This document shows, piece after piece, positions 47,004 through 56,879 of a stretch of DNA of 64,000 nt. The position numbers and the translations under genes are program-made. The stretch's first letter is position 1, and the number at the start of each line of letters is the position of its first letter. Source of the DNA: Flavobacterium crocinum (lineage in GTDB: Bacteria; Bacteroidota; Bacteroidia; Flavobacteriales; Flavobacteriaceae); assembly GCF_003122385.1 (NCBI RefSeq), contig NZ_CP029255.1:372001-436000 (forward strand). The letters run 5' to 3'. The notes beneath the pieces are model-generated. The model did not search any database and was not told the DNA's origin. It saw only the letters and a program-made list of their open reading frames with translations.

Positions 47004-48710
47004 TTGCTTTTGAAACAATTACTAAACATATTCATTTTCTTAATTACTTCAGGATGTTTTGCCCAGTCTTTCTACCTTAATATAACAGGAATTAACAAAA
47101 CCCAAACTCAAGCTATTGACTCTCTTCCATATAACAAAAAGCATTTTAATGTAAAATCTCTATTTGATGAAATAACAAAAACATCAAACCAATTAACAAA
47201 ACAAGGTTACATAGATGCTGAAATACTAGAAAACAAAAAGACAAACGACAGCACTTTTACCATAATAATCAACTTAAAAAACAAGATCAAACAAGTACAT
47301 ATATATATAGGTATAAATAATTCATTTTACACAGACAAAACAACAACCAAAGACAGTGTGTTTATTCCTTATCCTCAATTAGAAAACTTTCTTAATCAGG
47401 AAATTTCAAACAAAGAAAAAGCCGGTTTTGCATTCACGAAACTAAAATTGAAAAACATCACCAAAAAAAATTCGATAATTTATGCCGATTTAAATCTTGA
47501 TTCCGAAAAAAAAAGAAACTTAAATTCCATTATTCTAAATTATACAAATACTGACTCTAAAGAATACTTTCCTAAAGGAGCATTAAAACAACTAAACAAA
47601 AAATACTTAAATAAAACATTCAATCAGGAAATGATCAAAAACATATATACAGATCTTAATAGTTTTGAATTTATTTCTCAAACTAAATATCCTGAAATAT
47701 TATTCACAAAAGACTCCACGAAAATCTACACTTATATAGAAAAAAGAAAAGCAAACACTTTCGATGGATATATCGGATTTTCGAATGACGAAAACAAAAA
47801 ACTTGTTTTAAATGGATATCTAGACATTTCACTAATAAACACACTACGGGCTGGAGAAAAATTTTCACTTTATTGGAAAAGCGATGGCAACCAACAAAAA
47901 ACATTTAACACTAAAATTGAAATCCCATACATTTTCCAATCTCCTATCGGCATAAAAGCTCAATTAAACATCTTCAAACAAGACAGTACTTTTCAAAATA
48001 CCAAAACCGATATTAACTTAGGCTACTATCTAAATTACAATTCCAAACTTTACATTGGATACCAATCTACAGAATCAAGCGATATTCAAAACACAAACAG
48101 TTCTTTAATTAGCGATTTCAACAATTCATATTTAACAACATCATTTGATTATCAAAAAGCAGATTATCAGAACCCAATATTCCTCAATAAAGCTTATTTA
48201 TTTACGTCTTTAGGTTTTGGAAAACGCACAACTAATGACAACCCACAAACTGCCGGAACAAGCAACCAACTATTTGCAAACATTAATCTCAAATATAATT
48301 TTGAGTTAAACCCTAAGAATTTCATTAACATAAATTCACAAAATTATATCTTAAAGAGTCAGAACTACATTTCAAACGAATTATTCCGTTTTGGAGGAAT
48401 GAATTCAATCAGAGGTTTTTTAGAAAACAGCCTGCAAGCGAACTTCACTTCAATGATTCTTACAGAATACCGTTATCTGGCTTCAAAAAGCCTTTATCTG
48501 AATTCAATAATCGATTATGCAATATATCAAGACCTGACAAGTGTTTCGAATAAAAATCAAATAAGAAAATTAATAGGAATTGGAATTGGAACAACAATTC
48601 AAACGACCAGTGGCTTATTAAAAATAAACCTTACAAACGGAGGAGAAAAAACTTCAGATTTGCAATTATATAACACTATCATAAACATATGTTATAATGT
48701 TAAATTTTGA
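47004..48710 (+). CDS. Omp85-family outer-membrane barrel protein with POTRA-like N terminus
   Basis: A protein of about 568 residues with a signal peptide (LLNIFIFLITSGCFAQ), two or three POTRA-like modules in the first 250 residues (for example TKQGYIDAEIL), and a C-terminal 16-strand-type beta-barrel. The motif FRFGGMNSIRGF near residue 470 is the Omp85 loop-6 (V)RGF signature, and the protein ends in an aromatic residue. It is shorter than BamA and resembles TamA-like or patatin-associated barrels. There is no in-frame ATG near the start: TTG at 47004 or at 47010 must be used. It lies upstream of the SusC gene with an 84-nt gap; a functional link is not shown. Confidence 0.75.
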   Translation: MLLKQLLNIFIFLITSGCFAQSFYLNITGINKTQTQAIDSLPYNKKHFNVKSLFDEITKTSNQLTKQGYIDAEILENKKTNDSTFTIIINLKNKIKQVHIYIGINNSFYTDKTTTKDSVFIPYPQLENFLNQEISNKEKAGFAFTKLKLKNITKKNSIIYADLNLDSEKKRNLNSIILNYTNTDSKEYFPKGALKQLNKKYLNKTFNQEMIKNIYTDLNSFEFISQTKYPEILFTKDSTKIYTYIEKRKANTFDGYIGFSNDENKKLVLNGYLDISLINTLRAGEKFSLYWKSDGNQQKTFNTKIEIPYIFQSPIGIKAQLNIFKQDSTFQNTKTDINLGYYLNYNSKLYIGYQSTESSDIQNTNSSLISDFNNSYLTTSFDYQKADYQNPIFLNKAYLFTSLGFGKRTTNDNPQTAGTSNQLFANINLKYNFELNPKNFININSQNYILKSQNYISNELFRFGGMNSIRGFLENSLQANFTSMILTEYRYLASKSLYLNSIIDYAIYQDLTSVSNKNQIRKLIGIGIGTTIQTTSGLLKINLTNGGEKTSDLQLYNTIINICYNVKF

Positions 48711-48794
48711 TCTTTAACGAAAAAAATATTTTTTTTATTAGGAAAGTTAACAAATTATTAAGAGTTTTGCGATACTAATTCAAAATATTTAAAA

Positions 48795-51700
48795 ATGAAA
48801 CTAAAGTTCAATGGATTCTTAGTACTTTTACTAGTACTAGTTGCGCAATTATCATTTGCGCAAGAAAGAGCTGTTACTGGGACAGTTTCTGACAATGCAG
48901 GAATGCCTTTACCGGGTGTTAGTGTATTAGTTAAAGGGACTAAAACGGGAACACAAACTGACTTTGATGGTAAATTTTCGATCAAAGTATCACCAAGCCA
49001 AATTTTGGTATTTAGCTACATTGGGATGAAAACTCAGGAAGTGGCTGCAAGTTCATCTACTGTAAACGTTAAAATGGCGGATGCAGGAGCTCAGGAACTT
49101 GAAGGCGTAGTTGTAACTGCTTTTGGTATCAAAAGAGAGAAAAAATCTCTTGGATACGCTACTACAACTTTAAAAGCGGATGCGCTTACACAAGTAGTTA
49201 ATACTAACCCATTTGAAACTCTTTCTGGTAAAATTGCAGGGGTTGACATTACTGCACCTTCTCAACCAGGGGCTGCAACTAAAGTAGTTATTCGTGGTTT
49301 AAACAGTATCACGAACAGCAATGGCCCACTTTATGTTGTTGATGGAACACCTATTAACAATACCGCAACTGGTACTGGAAATAACGGAGTTGCTACTTCA
49401 ACAAGATCATATGATACTGGTAACGGGATCAGTGATATTGACCCAAATAACATTGAGAGCATGACTGTTCTTAAAGGAGCAGCTGCATCTGCATTGTATG
49501 GTTCAAGAGCTGGAGGTGGTGTAATCATCATTACTACTAAAAAAGGAAAATCAAACAGTGGTATCAAAGTTGATTTGCTAGCTTCAACTGAATTTAGCGA
49601 AGTAGCAAGAGTTCCACACTTGCAAAATCAATTTGGTCAAGGTTGGAATGGACTAGGATTCTCAGGAGCAAATACTTACAGTAACGAAAATGGTTCTTGG
49701 GGACCTGCTTTTAACGGAGAAGTAAGACCATGGGGAACAGTTTACAACAATACTCAGCAAATCAAACCTTATGTTGGTTTAAAAAATAACGTAAGAGACT
49801 TTTACAACACAGGTACATTAGCTACACAATCTGCAACTCTTAGCGGTGGTGGAGACACATCTGATTTCTCTTTAGTTTTCTCAAATGTAAACAGTGATGG
49901 TGTTGTACCAACTGATGCAGATTTATACAGAAAACAATCATTAGGATTTAATGGTGGATTAAAAGGAAAAAAATTCACATTAAGAACTTCTCTTAATTAT
50001 ATCTACAAAGACCAAAGTGTAGTTAACACAGGTCAGGGTGATGATGCAGGACAAGGTTCTACATTACAACAAGATTTATTACAAATCCCAAGAGACGTAA
50101 GTATAGTAGACTTAAGAGATTATAAAAACAACGTTTTTAATACTCCTGATTACTATTTTACTCCTTATGCTGCAAACCCATATTTCTCAATTAACGAGAA
50201 CAGCACTAAAGTGTATGGACATAACCTTTTTGGAAATGTTAATTTAAGCTACAAAATAACTGACAAGATTACAGCTACATGGCAAATTGGTGGTAACGTT
50301 AGAACAGAAAGACTTAAGAGTTACGGTGCAATAGTTAATTATGCAGACGGAACACCTCAAGCAATTGCAGGAGCTAATCCAGTAGTAGGAGGAGTTACAG
50401 AATCAAGATCAGAATTCAGCGAGTTTGATACTTTCTTCAACATTAACTACAACACAAACTTAGGCGAAGACTGGACATTAAATCTTTTAGGAGGTCTTAA
50501 CTACAATAAAAGAGAGTCTGACATATTGAAAAACTCTATCACTAATTTAGGTCTTCCAGGATTTTATGAGCTTTCAAACTCAGCTGTAAGACCAGTAATT
50601 GAACAATCAAACAGTCTAAGAAAAACAGGAGCTGTTTACGCTTCTGCTGAGTTTGCATTTAAAAACAGATATTTTGCTACAGCTACAGCTAGACAAGATG
50701 TAACTTCAACATTACCAATAGGTAACAACTCATATTTTTACCCATCTTTATCATTAGGTGCAATTGCTATTGACAACGGAAATACTTTCCTTAAATTAAG
50801 AGCTGCTGCTTCAAAAATTGCAAATGATACAAGGGTATACACAACAGAAGACTCATATATCTCTGGTTCTGCTAATGCTAACTTTGGTATAATTGCATCT
50901 CCACTTGGAGGAGTAAGTTTCTTTGAAGCATCAGGAAGACTTGGTAACCCAGAATTAAAACCTGAAAGTACAGTTGAATATGAAGTTGGAGCTGAAGGAT
51001 CTTTCTTCAAAAACAGAATTAGCTATGATATCGCATTGTATCACAAAACGACTTCGGACCTTATTGTAGATCTACCTTTAGATCCATCAACAGGTTATAC
51101 TATCAAAGCTATCAACGCTGGAGACGTTGTGAACAAAGGTATCGAACTTTCTCTTTCTGGTAGCCCAATTAAAAACCAGGATTTTACTTGGAACATAACT
51201 TACACCTTCACTAAAAACTTAAACGAAGTAACGGAATTAAACACAGGTGGCAATTATATTGATTTACTTCCTGCTTATGGTGTGACTATGAGAGCAACTA
51301 AAGGTGATCCAATCGGTAGTTTCTATTCACAAGTTCCTAAAACAAATGCTGCAGGTCAATATATTGTAAATGCATCTACTGGAATGTATGAAGTAAGTGA
51401 TGATATCCAAAAAATTGGAAACGCACAACGTGATTTTGTTATGGGATTACAAAACTCTTTCAAATACAAAAACTTTAATTTAGCATTCTCATTAGACTGG
51501 AAACAAGGAGGAGATTTCTACTCTTACACTAAAAGACTTTCTCATTTCGTAGGAAATGGTATAGAAACTACTTACAACGACAGAAATCCATTTATCGTTC
51601 CTAATTCAGTAAATGAGAACATTGATCCTGTAACAAATGCAGTTACATATACAGAAAATACTACACCTCTTACATATAGTACTTATACAAATTTCTTCAA

Positions 51701-51995
51701 CACAGGTAACAACCCTGGTATTGAAAGAACACATGTAATTGATAAAACTTTTGTGAGATTAAGAGAGATTAATTTAAATTATGATTTCCCTAGCACAATT
51801 ACTAAAAACATGGGATTAAACAAAATCACTGTAGGTATTTATGGAAGAAACCTTTTCATGTGGACTCCTGGAGAAAATCCATATGTTGACCCTGAAGTAG
51901 GAACTTACGGAACTGGCGTACTTTCTGAATTTGGAGAGTTTGGAGCTAACCCTTCACAAAGATCAGTAGGTGGAGTTTTAAAATTATCATTCTAA
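48795..51995 (+). CDS. SusC/RagA-family TonB-dependent outer-membrane transporter
   Basis: A 1066-residue transporter that takes up oligomeric nutrients with energy from TonB. In order it has a signal peptide (to about FAQ22), a carboxypeptidase-D-like beta-sandwich beginning VTGTVSDNAGMPLPGVSVLV, then the TonB-linked plug with VVVTAFGIKREKKSLGYATT, GVDITAPSQPGAATKVVIRG and AAASALYGSRAGGGVIIITT. A 22-strand barrel follows and ends GVLKLSF with the terminal Phe. No strict TAnnTTTG promoter is seen; the nearest is GAGTTTTG at 48762-48769. The SusD-like gene follows after 18 nt. Confidence 0.95.
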   Translation: MKLKFNGFLVLLLVLVAQLSFAQERAVTGTVSDNAGMPLPGVSVLVKGTKTGTQTDFDGKFSIKVSPSQILVFSYIGMKTQEVAASSSTVNVKMADAGAQELEGVVVTAFGIKREKKSLGYATTTLKADALTQVVNTNPFETLSGKIAGVDITAPSQPGAATKVVIRGLNSITNSNGPLYVVDGTPINNTATGTGNNGVATSTRSYDTGNGISDIDPNNIESMTVLKGAAASALYGSRAGGGVIIITTKKGKSNSGIKVDLLASTEFSEVARVPHLQNQFGQGWNGLGFSGANTYSNENGSWGPAFNGEVRPWGTVYNNTQQIKPYVGLKNNVRDFYNTGTLATQSATLSGGGDTSDFSLVFSNVNSDGVVPTDADLYRKQSLGFNGGLKGKKFTLRTSLNYIYKDQSVVNTGQGDDAGQGSTLQQDLLQIPRDVSIVDLRDYKNNVFNTPDYYFTPYAANPYFSINENSTKVYGHNLFGNVNLSYKITDKITATWQIGGNVRTERLKSYGAIVNYADGTPQAIAGANPVVGGVTESRSEFSEFDTFFNINYNTNLGEDWTLNLLGGLNYNKRESDILKNSITNLGLPGFYELSNSAVRPVIEQSNSLRKTGAVYASAEFAFKNRYFATATARQDVTSTLPIGNNSYFYPSLSLGAIAIDNGNTFLKLRAAASKIANDTRVYTTEDSYISGSANANFGIIASPLGGVSFFEASGRLGNPELKPESTVEYEVGAEGSFFKNRISYDIALYHKTTSDLIVDLPLDPSTGYTIKAINAGDVVNKGIELSLSGSPIKNQDFTWNITYTFTKNLNEVTELNTGGNYIDLLPAYGVTMRATKGDPIGSFYSQVPKTNAAGQYIVNASTGMYEVSDDIQKIGNAQRDFVMGLQNSFKYKNFNLAFSLDWKQGGDFYSYTKRLSHFVGNGIETTYNDRNPFIVPNSVNENIDPVTNAVTYTENTTPLTYSTYTNFFNTGNNPGIERTHVIDKTFVRLREINLNYDFPSTITKNMGLNKITVGIYGRNLFMWTPGENPYVDPEVGTYGTGVLSEFGEFGANPSQRSVGGVLKLSF

Positions 51996-52013
51996 AAATA
52001 TAATTCATAGAAA

Positions 52014-53477
52014 ATGAAAAAAATAGCAACATTAATAACAGCACTTTTCTTATTAGTGTCATGTGATGAAACATTTGACATTAATAGAGACCCGGATGCT
52101 TTGCCTCCTGGACAAGCTAATAGCACTATTTTACCTGCAGGTATTGCTGGTCTTGCTGGTGCACAAGGATCATATTATGCTCTTATTGGAGGTTTTTGGT
52201 CTCAATTCTGGACACAAAACACTACTTCAAATCAATATAAAAATATCGACCAGTACAGTATTGGAACAAATGATTTCCAAACTGCCTGGACTGCAATGTA
52301 CGATGCTTTAAACGATATTAGAGTTGTAAAAAAACAAGCAGAAGCTGAAGGAAACTGGAACTATTACTTAATTGCTACTGTTCTTGAAGTTGAAGCTTCA
52401 CAAGTTTTAACAGATTTGTACGATGCAATTCCATATTCAGAAGCAAATAATGCGAATTTCTTACAACCTAAATTCAATACAGGTAAAGAAACTTACGATT
52501 TAATGATTGCTGATTTAAAATTAGCTTTATCTAAAGACCTAAGTTCTTCTGTTGGAGCTGCACCGGGAAAAGATGATTTTATCTTTAATGGTACAATGTC
52601 TAACTGGACAAAATTTGGTAACACTTTATTGTTAAAATTACATATGAGATTAACGCAGGTAAATCCTACGTTAGCTGAATCAGGAATCAAAACTTTAATT
52701 GATTCTGGCGCACAATTCTTAGATGTAGATGCTGGAATGAATCAATTCGAAGATGCTGCTGACAGAAGTAACCCATTGTATGAAACCGACAGAAGACAGT
52801 TAAATACAACACTTAACCTTAAAGCTAGTAAAACTTTATACCTTTACTTACAATCAAATGCTGACCCTCGTTTGAGCAAATATTATGGAGCAGGAACAGC
52901 TAATAATCAAGGTGATTTCGAAAATGGGGCTACTGGACTTGCCACAGTAACTCTATATGCAAAAACTCCTTTATACTTCATGAGTGCAGAAGAGAGCTAT
53001 TTCTTACAAGCAGAAGCTCTTGTTAGATATTATGGAGGAGCAGGCGCTAAAGATAAATACGATTTAGGTGTCGCTGCAAATTTCAAGAAATATGACAACA
53101 CTACATCTGTAGCTCCAATTACTGGTCCAGTTGGAAGCCCTTCTGCTTTATTAGCTGCCGGAGGAAAATATGCATTCCCAACAACAGGAACTACAGCTCA
53201 AATTGAAGCAATTATCACTCAAAAATGGATTGCAAGTTTCCCTGGAAATGGATATGAATCTTTCTTAGAGCAAAATAGAACTGGTTTCCCAAAAGAATCA
53301 GCTTTACCTCAGACAGATGAAAACTACATCCCTGGACAATTGGCAATGTCTGTTGAGAATGTTACAAGTAACGTTTTCCCTAGAAGACTTGTTTTACCTA
53401 ACACAGTAAAAACAAGAAATCCAAACGCACCAGCACTTTCTAAAATAACAACTCCTGTGTGGTGGGATGTTAACTAA
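52014..53477 (+). CDS. SusD/RagB-family nutrient-binding outer-membrane lipoprotein
   Basis: A 487-residue surface lipoprotein that forms the lid of the SusC transporter. The signal peptide ends in the lipobox LLVSC (Cys about 17), followed by DETFDINRDPDALPP. Mid-protein features such as YAKTPLYFMSAEESYFLQAE and the late TAQIEAIITQKWIASFPGNG are typical of the SusD-like (starch-binding-outer-membrane, second type) group. Codons show the high-expression style of the SusC gene. The ligand is not known; the cluster has no glycosidase to suggest a polysaccharide. Confidence 0.92.
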   Translation: MKKIATLITALFLLVSCDETFDINRDPDALPPGQANSTILPAGIAGLAGAQGSYYALIGGFWSQFWTQNTTSNQYKNIDQYSIGTNDFQTAWTAMYDALNDIRVVKKQAEAEGNWNYYLIATVLEVEASQVLTDLYDAIPYSEANNANFLQPKFNTGKETYDLMIADLKLALSKDLSSSVGAAPGKDDFIFNGTMSNWTKFGNTLLLKLHMRLTQVNPTLAESGIKTLIDSGAQFLDVDAGMNQFEDAADRSNPLYETDRRQLNTTLNLKASKTLYLYLQSNADPRLSKYYGAGTANNQGDFENGATGLATVTLYAKTPLYFMSAEESYFLQAEALVRYYGGAGAKDKYDLGVAANFKKYDNTTSVAPITGPVGSPSALLAAGGKYAFPTTGTTAQIEAIITQKWIASFPGNGYESFLEQNRTGFPKESALPQTDENYIPGQLAMSVENVTSNVFPRRLVLPNTVKTRNPNAPALSKITTPVWWDVN

Positions 53478-53489
53478 AAAACTTAAACA

Positions 53490-54122
53490 ATGAAAAAAAT
53501 ATTTTTATCCCTAATGATAGTTTCAGGACTTTTGTTAACATCATGTGACGGAGATTCTACCGACAATGTTTCAAAAGTTACTGCTTATGCTAACTTGCAT
53601 ATGAATGGAGACGCAGTTGTTGTTCTTACAAAAGGACAAACATATACTGAAGCCGGAGTAGAAGCTGATGCAGATGGAGTAGCTCTTGAGGTGAAACTTG
53701 ATGGAACAGTTGACACAAGCAAACCTGGTGTTTACAAAATTAGATATTCAGCTACAAATAGCGATGGCTTTCCAGCATCTTTAACTCGTACAGTAATCAT
53801 TTTAAGTGATCAACCTAGTACAATTGATTTATCTGGCACCTTTTTTAGAAATGGTAACCCAAATACTGTAACAAAACTTGGAGACAGAAAATACACTTGC
53901 GACAATGCAACTGGATATACTGCAGGAGATCCGAACAACATAACTTTGACATTCTATAACATTGATGACAAACAAGTGTACGCTCCTTACCAAGAAAACA
54001 CTTCTGAAACAGGTATTACTGCAGAAAGTAATAATGGGACGATTACTGATAAAAACAACTGGAAATGGTCTATCATTGCTTCTTCATTCTTTGGTACAGC
54101 TGATAGAATATTTAAACGTTAA
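53490..54122 (+). CDS. DUF5011/Ig-like domain lipoprotein
   Basis: A 210-residue surface lipoprotein. The signal peptide ends with LLLTSC (Cys19), followed by an acidic DGDSTD spacer suited to export to the cell surface in Bacteroidota. Residues about 40-105 form a DUF5011-type immunoglobulin-like fold (VLTKGQTYTEAGVEADADG ... DTSKPGVYKIRYSATNSDG). The C-terminal half is of a different kind with repeated small beta-strands. It follows the SusD gene after 12 nt and probably acts as an accessory binding protein of the same system. Confidence 0.82.
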   Translation: MKKIFLSLMIVSGLLLTSCDGDSTDNVSKVTAYANLHMNGDAVVVLTKGQTYTEAGVEADADGVALEVKLDGTVDTSKPGVYKIRYSATNSDGFPASLTRTVIILSDQPSTIDLSGTFFRNGNPNTVTKLGDRKYTCDNATGYTAGDPNNITLTFYNIDDKQVYAPYQENTSETGITAESNNGTITDKNNWKWSIIASSFFGTADRIFKR

Positions 54123-54137
54123 TTAAAAATTATTAAA

Positions 54138-54635
54138 ATGAAAAAATTAAAACTAAATATAACTCGTGTACTTGCAGTAATGTTTGTACTTACGGCATTT
54201 GTATCTTGCGATGAAGTTGGTGACACAGATCCGGGAGGAACATCTGTGGAATCAATGGCAGGTGACTGGTTCATAACTTTAACAGATAGTGACGGTCATG
54301 TACTTGTTCAAAATGCTTTACACTCAACATATAATACCGCAGCAAACAACAACACTATGTGGATTGATGATCATGAAAATGGTTATGTAATCAAATGTAA
54401 GGTAGAGGTTGATACTAAAACTGGAACATTTAAAGCTACTTCAGCTGAAAACATCCTTGATGGTTCTAAAGTAACAATTACTGATGGAAAAATCGAAAAA
54501 GGAGCTGGTGTTTCTAAAGGTGGTCATAAAGTAGATAAAATCTCATTCAGAGCTCATTATGATTATGATGCTGCTGGTTATGATATTCTTTATGTAGGTC
54601 ACAAAAGAACTGGATTCTTCGAAGACGAATACTAG
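54138..54635 (+). CDS. Lipocalin-like/lipid-binding family lipoprotein
   Basis: A 165-residue lipoprotein with a signal peptide ending in TAFVSC, followed by DEVGDTDPGG. The remainder (SMAGDWFITLTDSDG ... DGKIEKGAGVSKGGHKVDKI ... YDILYVGHKRTGFFEDEY) looks like the putative lipid-binding (Lipid_bd, PF12888-like) beta-barrel domain that often accompanies SusCD systems. The domain call is from pattern memory. It is the fourth and last gene of the cluster, 15 nt after the DUF5011 gene, and is followed by an intrinsic terminator. Confidence 0.7.
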   Translation: MKKLKLNITRVLAVMFVLTAFVSCDEVGDTDPGGTSVESMAGDWFITLTDSDGHVLVQNALHSTYNTAANNNTMWIDDHENGYVIKCKVEVDTKTGTFKATSAENILDGSKVTITDGKIEKGAGVSKGGHKVDKISFRAHYDYDAAGYDILYVGHKRTGFFEDEY

Positions 54636-54663
54636 AATTAAAATTCAAGTATCTTAAATAATG

Positions 54664-54696
54664 AACCGCTCTGTTAATTCAGAGCGGTTTTTTTAT
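54664..54696 (+). terminator. Terminator of the SusCD cluster
   Basis: AACCGCTCTG pairs with CAGAGCGGTT (10 bp) around the 6-nt loop TTAATT and is followed by a run of T. It lies 28 nt after the stop of the lipid-binding protein gene and directly before the rlmB promoter. Confidence 0.9.
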
Positions 54697-54710
54697 AGAA
54701 ACATATTACC

Positions 54711-54718
54711 TATATTTG
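54711..54718 (+). promoter_or_regulatory. -7 promoter element immediately before rlmB
   Basis: TATATTTG matches TAnnTTTG exactly and ends 4 nt before the rlmB ATG, so the transcript should start at or next to the start codon. The -33 zone is the T-run of the terminator. Confidence 0.55.
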
Positions 54719-54722
54719 TCCA

Positions 54723-55457
54723 ATGGAAAAAGAACATCAAATATTTGGCATTAGAGCCATTATAGAAGCAATTCAGGCAGGAAAAGAAGTAGACAAAGTC
54801 TTTATTCAGAAAGAGATTTCAGGAGAACTAATGAAAGACTTAATGAAGGTAATGAAACGTGCCAACATCAACTTCTCTTATGTTCCTGTAGAAAAATTAA
54901 ACCGTCTTACTCCAAATAATCATCAAGGTGCTGTAGCAACCATCTCTCCTATTGGTTTTATTGATTTGGAACATCTCGTAGAATCAACTATTGAATCTGG
55001 CAAAAAACCTTTATTTTTAATATTAGATCAGATTTCTGATGCCAGAAATTTTGGTGCAATTATCAGAACTGCAGAGTGTACAGGAGTAAACGGAATTATT
55101 ATTCAAAAAGCAGGTTCGGCACCTGTAAACGGAGATACTGTTAAAACATCAGCAGGAGCTGTCTTTAATGTACCAATCTGTAAAGTGGAACATATTAAAG
55201 ATGCTATTTTCTATTTACAAGGTTCCGGTATTAAAACCGTAGCAGCGACTGAAAAAACAGATCAGAATATTTACGATGTTTCGCTAGCTGATCCAGTTGC
55301 GATTATTATGGGATCAGAAGATCGAGGAATAAATCCTTCTGTACTGAAGATAGTTGACGAAAAAGCAAAACTGCCAATGTTTGGTTCTATAGGATCTCTA
55401 AATGTTTCTGTTGCCTGCGGTGCATTTTTATACGAAACTGTTCGTCAAAGAAGTTAA
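54723..55457 (+). CDS. rlmB: 23S rRNA (guanosine-2'-O)-methyltransferase RlmB (TrmH/SpoU family)
   Basis: A 244-residue SPOUT methyltransferase modifying G2251 of 23S rRNA. It has the substrate-binding N terminus (IFGIRAIIEAIQAGKEVDKV ... NHQGAVATI) and the knotted SAM-binding domain with motif 1 LDQISDARNFGAIIRTAEC, motif 2 IIMGSEDRGINP and motif 3 LNVSVACGAFLYET. The length is normal. It appears monocistronic and probably leaderless. Confidence 0.94.
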   Translation: MEKEHQIFGIRAIIEAIQAGKEVDKVFIQKEISGELMKDLMKVMKRANINFSYVPVEKLNRLTPNNHQGAVATISPIGFIDLEHLVESTIESGKKPLFLILDQISDARNFGAIIRTAECTGVNGIIIQKAGSAPVNGDTVKTSAGAVFNVPICKVEHIKDAIFYLQGSGIKTVAATEKTDQNIYDVSLADPVAIIMGSEDRGINPSVLKIVDEKAKLPMFGSIGSLNVSVACGAFLYETVRQRS

Positions 55458-55505
55458 ACAACATTGAGAATTAAGATTAGAATGAATAATTAAAAACTTT
55501 AATTA

Positions 55506-56309
55506 ATGCTTTCAAAATCTAATCCGACAAAAACAATTAACATAGTTCGATGCCTGTTTGTAATTTTAATAATTACAAACAGCTACGGACAAAATTCTAC
55601 TTATAGTCAATTTTGGAATGAGATTCAGTTTAGTCGAACTTTAAGTGAGAAATGGGCAACTGAAATAGATTTAGGAGCAACCTACAGCAGTACTGAATCT
55701 TCTTCTAATATGTTTGACAATACTATCCAAAGATCTTTTAGAGGCTGGGGACATTATTACTTTTCTCCCAGATGGAAGTTTTCTTCTTTTATAGCCTACT
55801 TTAATAATAAAGATGTTCCGGAAATAGGACAATTTGAATCACCAGAATGGAGATTTGCACTTCAGGGAATTTATTATTTCCATAAAACCGGTTATACCCT
55901 AAGCACGAGAATGAGAATGGAATTTCGTCATATGAGAAATCAGGATGATGATTATGAAAACGTATTTCGATATAGACAACAAATTAAATATCTGCAACCA
56001 ATTAATAGTAAAATCTTAAGAGCGGGTGTAATTTATGCTGTAGCTTCAGATGAGATCTATTTGAAATCCGGTGCAAAAGTAACAGGAGAAAGTTTTTTTG
56101 ACCGTAATAGATTTAATATAGGTGCCGGATATTTATTCTCAGATGATATTCAGCTTGAACTCACGTATTGCAACGAATTTTTACCCCGAAATAACGGAAA
56201 TCAAATTACAAACGCTGCTTCTCTGACTGTTAGTTTCAACAATCTCCTCGAAAACCTTAAGAAGAAAATCAATAGCAAGCACAATCATGAAATAAAAGAC
56301 GAAGAATAG
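55506..56309 (+). CDS. DUF2490 family protein
   Basis: A 267-residue exported protein. A hydrophobic stretch near residues 15-28 (CLFVILIITNSYGQ) is the signal peptide. The remainder has the DUF2490 pattern (WNEIQFSRTLSEKWATEIDL, SPRWKFSSFIAYFNN, YTLSTRMRMEFRHMRN ... YRQQIKYLQPI), which predicts an outer-membrane beta-barrel. Function is unknown for the family. The stop is 1 nt from the end of the convergent gene 56311-56817. Confidence 0.82.
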   Translation: MLSKSNPTKTINIVRCLFVILIITNSYGQNSTYSQFWNEIQFSRTLSEKWATEIDLGATYSSTESSSNMFDNTIQRSFRGWGHYYFSPRWKFSSFIAYFNNKDVPEIGQFESPEWRFALQGIYYFHKTGYTLSTRMRMEFRHMRNQDDDYENVFRYRQQIKYLQPINSKILRAGVIYAVASDEIYLKSGAKVTGESFFDRNRFNIGAGYLFSDDIQLELTYCNEFLPRNNGNQITNAASLTVSFNNLLENLKKKINSKHNHEIKDEE

Positions 56310-56310
56310 C

Positions 56311-56817
56311 TTACTTCTCTTCTTCTTTCAAAAAACAAATTAGCTGTTCCTTTATGGCATTTTTGTGAAGTTTAAAATTATAACTTCTCACAAACTCGGT
56401 ACCTTGCATATTAATCTCGGCTGTCACTGCTTCATAGCTTGAAAAAGCATTTATATCTTTATCATCAATCAAATAGAGAACCTGCATAATTGAATCATTT
56501 CTTCGGTATTGGGTATCGTAATGTGTAAGTTTATAAGTATTGTTATCTGCAAGATGAATGATCAAATCGTCTTTTATCTTTTTTCCCGTTTTTTTATCAG
56601 GAAATGGTGTTGGTTGCAACGCAACAAAATAATGCTCTTTGTCAGTAACAATATTAATTTTTAAAGATTTCGATTTAGTAGTATAAAAAGCAGCCGGCTC
56701 AAAATAATACATCATACTTCCATCTGCCATTACCCTGTTTTTAATTTCACACTGAGCATTAGCATTATTGTTAAAAACAAAACTCAACAACAAAAACAAC
56801 ATCCATATTCTACGCAT
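56311..56817 (-). CDS. Hypothetical exported protein
   Basis: A 168-residue protein that I do not assign to a family. It has a signal peptide (MRRIWMLFLLLSFVFNNNANA) with cleavage before QCEIKN, then a mostly beta-strand domain with several charged loops. A single cysteine pair (C23 and C161) could form a disulfide. It is convergent with the DUF2490 gene and separated from the rhomboid gene by 62 nt, so it may share a transcript with that gene. No further function can be read from the sequence. Confidence 0.7.
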   Translation of the reverse strand: MRRIWMLFLLLSFVFNNNANAQCEIKNRVMADGSMMYYFEPAAFYTTKSKSLKINIVTDKEHYFVALQPTPFPDKKTGKKIKDDLIIHLADNNTYKLTHYDTQYRRNDSIMQVLYLIDDKDINAFSSYEAVTAEINMQGTEFVRSYNFKLHKNAIKEQLICFLKEEEK

Positions 56818-56879
56818 AACACTAGAAATTAATTTATTACATCAACAAATTTACTCATTTAATCTCAAAAAAAATCAAA

